Positions 5,779 to 7,483 of a stretch of DNA of 7,483 nt are shown here, in pieces (the stretch's first letter is position 1; every line of letters starts with the position of its first letter). Source of the DNA: Clostridiaceae bacterium (GTDB taxonomy: Bacteria; Bacillota; Clostridia; Saccharofermentanales; Fastidiosipilaceae); contig JAAYZH010000351.1 of NCBI GenBank assembly GCA_012514965.1, forward strand, positions 1 to 7,483, read 5' to 3'. A program made the translations under genes and the position numbers. A model generated the notes under the pieces. That model searched no databases, was not told where the DNA came from, and saw nothing but the letters and a program-made list of their open reading frames with translations.

Positions 5779-7185
5779 CACTTCTAGAGCAGCAATCTCT
5801 GCAAGCAGAGCCTTGCGAAATTCTCCCGCCTGATAAAAAGTACCCCAGCCTACTAGAACCGCATCATGTGCAAGACAAAACGCTAAACCGCGCTCTACTG
5901 CCGCAGCAACGCTGTCAACGCCGGCAATCTCCGGTCTCTGCGTTGCCGGCAAAAGTTTTGCGGCAGTTTCGGCAGCCAGCTCAGCCAGGATTTCCGGCCG
6001 TTCTGCCCGGGCTACGCCCTGGGGAGCCGTCAGCAAAAGCAGCTTGACCTTACCCCCTCGCAATGCTTCGTCCAGCATGGCTTGTTGGTCTTTGTCCCTC
6101 ATTATAGAGCAAATATGGACCTCCGGACGCCCATCCGGGAAAAGCGCGTTCAGACTTTCACGCAAGGCGGCCGCCCCCTGCGGATTGTGTCCGCCATCAA
6201 GCAAAACTACCGGCCGGTCTGAGAGCTTCTCTAATCTTGCCGGCCAGTAGCAGCGCTCGATTCCCCTGGCCAAAGCTTCCTGTGCAATTGTTGGGACCAG
6301 GGCCCGTACTGCCTTGACAGCCAGTGCGGCGTTGTCGGGCTCAAAAGCCGGCAGCAAAGCAGTGCGGAAGATGCGGTTACCTTCTTCAAAGATTCGGAAG
6401 CTCTGACCGGTCAGGTCACGCTTCAACACATGGACATCCGCATGTCGATGTGCCACCAGATCGATGCCTAGTTCTGCTGCCCGCTGCGCGAACAATTCGG
6501 TGACCTTGGCTGCCTCTTCTGCCTCGGGGATTGCTATGGTCTGATCATAGAGACAGAGTGCTCTGGTGCCCCGCTTAAGAATCCCGGCCTTTTCACCGGC
6601 AATCTCCAGGTAGGTGTTGCCGAGCCGGGCTGTGTGGTCGAGGCCGATGGCGGTGATCACCGCTACCCGCGGCGGCGGAATAATGTTTGTAGAGTCTAGT
6701 CTGCCGCCCAAGCCTGTCTCCAAGACCAGAACGTCGCACGCTCTAGCTCGGAAGTGCATAAAGGCCATGAGGGTCAGCATTTCAAAGTGCGTGGGGTGCG
6801 AAGGTCCTGTTAGTCCCTGCTCTTCGATAATCGTACGCAGACGCGTGAGTGTCTCAGCCACTGCTTCGCGGCTGATTTGGCCGGCATGCGGGTCTTGGGC
6901 CCAGACAGCTTCCGGATCGCGGCCGTCGATAACACGGATGCGCTCGCCAAAATCGTACACATAAGGTGAGCAAAAGAAGCCCACTCGGTAACCGGCGGAT
7001 GCCAGCATGTAGGCGGAATAAGCCGAAACCGAACCCTTGCCGTTCGTACCGGCTATGTGCATGGTCGGGATGCCAAATTCCGGCGAGTCCAACCAAAAAA
7101 GGAGCTGACGCATACGGTCAAGGCCGAGCCTGGACCCAAAACGCTCTGTCCCCTCCAGATAAATCATTGCTTCTTCGTAATTCAT
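5776..7185 (-). CDS. folC: Folylpolyglutamate synthase / dihydrofolate synthase
   Basis: This cytoplasmic ATP-dependent ligase of the Mur ligase superfamily adds L-glutamate to dihydropteroate and/or to tetrahydrofolates, keeping folates in the cell. It has 469 residues from the chosen start (typical about 420-440). The order of motifs is complete: N-terminal FGSRLGLDRM (16-25), P-loop HIAGTNGKGSVS (43-54), FCSPYVYDFGERI (71-83), THFEML (132-137), ETGLGGRLDSTN (156-167), and GLDHTARLG leading to GEKAGI (181-202). K199 matches the carbamylated lysine of the E. coli enzyme. LLDGGHNPQGA marks the C-terminal domain. I prefer the ATG at 7185: it fits the family N-terminus (MNYEEAMIYLEG) and lies 28 bases after the gtrA stop. 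The frame is open back to a TTG at 7242, but that overlaps gtrA. The ribosome site AGAGAGG is about 12 bases from the ATG, rather far. It is unclear from sequence whether it has both activities. Confidence 0.95.
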   Translation of the reverse strand: MNYEEAMIYLEGTERFGSRLGLDRMRQLLFWLDSPEFGIPTMHIAGTNGKGSVSAYSAYMLASAGYRVGFFCSPYVYDFGERIRVIDGRDPEAVWAQDPHAGQISREAVAETLTRLRTIIEEQGLTGPSHPTHFEMLTLMAFMHFRARACDVLVLETGLGGRLDSTNIIPPPRVAVITAIGLDHTARLGNTYLEIAGEKAGILKRGTRALCLYDQTIAIPEAEEAAKVTELFAQRAAELGIDLVAHRHADVHVLKRDLTGQSFRIFEEGNRIFRTALLPAFEPDNAALAVKAVRALVPTIAQEALARGIERCYWPARLEKLSDRPVVLLDGGHNPQGAAALRESLNALFPDGRPEVHICSIMRDKDQQAMLDEALRGGKVKLLLLTAPQGVARAERPEILAELAAETAAKLLPATQRPEIAGVDSVAAAVERGLAFCLAHDAVLVGWGTFYQAGEFRKALLAEIAALEV

Positions 7186-7213
7186 TCGTAGATGATTCCT
7201 CTCTGATACAGGC

Positions 7214-7483
7214 TTACGCCTTGCCGCGTTTGCGGAAGACAAAGTATTTTGAAATAAAATAATTCGCTATGGTTACCAGGAAAGAGCCGAAAAACTTCGA
7301 TAGCTCGCGATTTTGCTGCAGGAGGTTGATCAGCACATACATAGCACCAAACTCGAAAACGAGTGTGGAGACGATACGCGAAGCGAAGAATAACACCATG
7401 TCTACCCAGAAGTTACCCCGTTCGCTAAAGACGAAAAGTCGATTCGTGAAGAATGCGAAGAGGACGGCCAAAACAAACGAACC
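7214..7483 (-). CDS. GtrA-family membrane protein, 5' end outside the window
   Basis: Only the C-terminal 89 residues are visible, as the frame runs open off the right edge of the window. The segment contains the GtrA signature SFVLAVLFAFFTNRLFVF (helix plus N-R-x-x-V-F), a second hydrophobic pair (about residues 29-52 of the visible part) and the closing helix FGSFLVTIANYFISKYFVF followed by basic residues. GtrA proteins are small four-helix membrane proteins of about 130 residues, linked in some members to moving undecaprenyl-phosphate-linked sugars across the membrane for cell-surface glycan decoration. Here the substrate cannot be told. The stop is 28 bases upstream of the folC start, so it is probably the first visible gene of a gtrA-folC-thrC transcript. 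The TTG at 7471 is not the true start, because family sequence continues upstream of it. Confidence 0.88.
   Translation of the reverse strand, partial: GSFVLAVLFAFFTNRLFVFSERGNFWVDMVLFFASRIVSTLVFEFGAMYVLINLLQQNRELSKFFGSFLVTIANYFISKYFVFRKRGKA

Noticed and set aside
7186..7242. Upstream TTG start of folC giving 19 extra residues
   Set aside because: The extra residues are not family-like, the start would overlap gtrA by 29 bases, and the ATG at 7185 begins the usual FolC N-terminus.

Overview
The window looks like ordinary chromosomal DNA from a low- to mid-GC member of the Bacillota, most likely the class Clostridia. The inference rests on strong AGGAG/GGGGAG-type ribosome sites, a GTG start, intrinsic terminators, and an S11-type D-Ala-D-Ala carboxypeptidase homologue with a membrane anchor. 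The species cannot be named from the sequence. No mobile element, CRISPR array, rRNA or prophage gene is visible.

Layout. At the left, pepT (tripeptidase T) is the only plus-strand gene, with its own predicted promoter and a strong terminator. Everything else reads leftwards. From right to left these are: the 3' part of a GtrA-family membrane protein gene (cut by the window edge), folC (folylpolyglutamate/dihydrofolate synthase), thrC (threonine synthase), a short gene for a DUF4870-like membrane protein, a tRNA-Arg(CCU) gene with its own promoter and terminator, and a large membrane-anchored S11 peptidase homologue (DacF-like). gtrA, folC and thrC are closely packed and probably co-transcribed; the thrC ribosome site sits against the folC stop codon. 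The DUF4870-like gene follows a 250-base gap that holds a candidate promoter, a palindromic LacI/CcpA-like site and a terminator-like hairpin just before its ribosome site.

How the genes relate. The set is mostly housekeeping: peptide breakdown, one-carbon cofactor and threonine synthesis, and a tRNA for the AGG arginine codon. I do not see a defined multi-gene system. The most interesting object is the DacF-like protein. It keeps the KTG box, but the SxxK lysine is replaced by glutamine and the SxN asparagine by alanine. It also has a true transmembrane segment and a long basic cytoplasmic tail in place of the usual amphipathic anchor. It may be a catalytically dead cell-wall sensor or scaffold. 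The second point of interest is the possible attenuation and operator control ahead of the DUF4870-like gene. The third is that the pepT terminator lies inside the 3' coding end of the convergent DacF-like gene.
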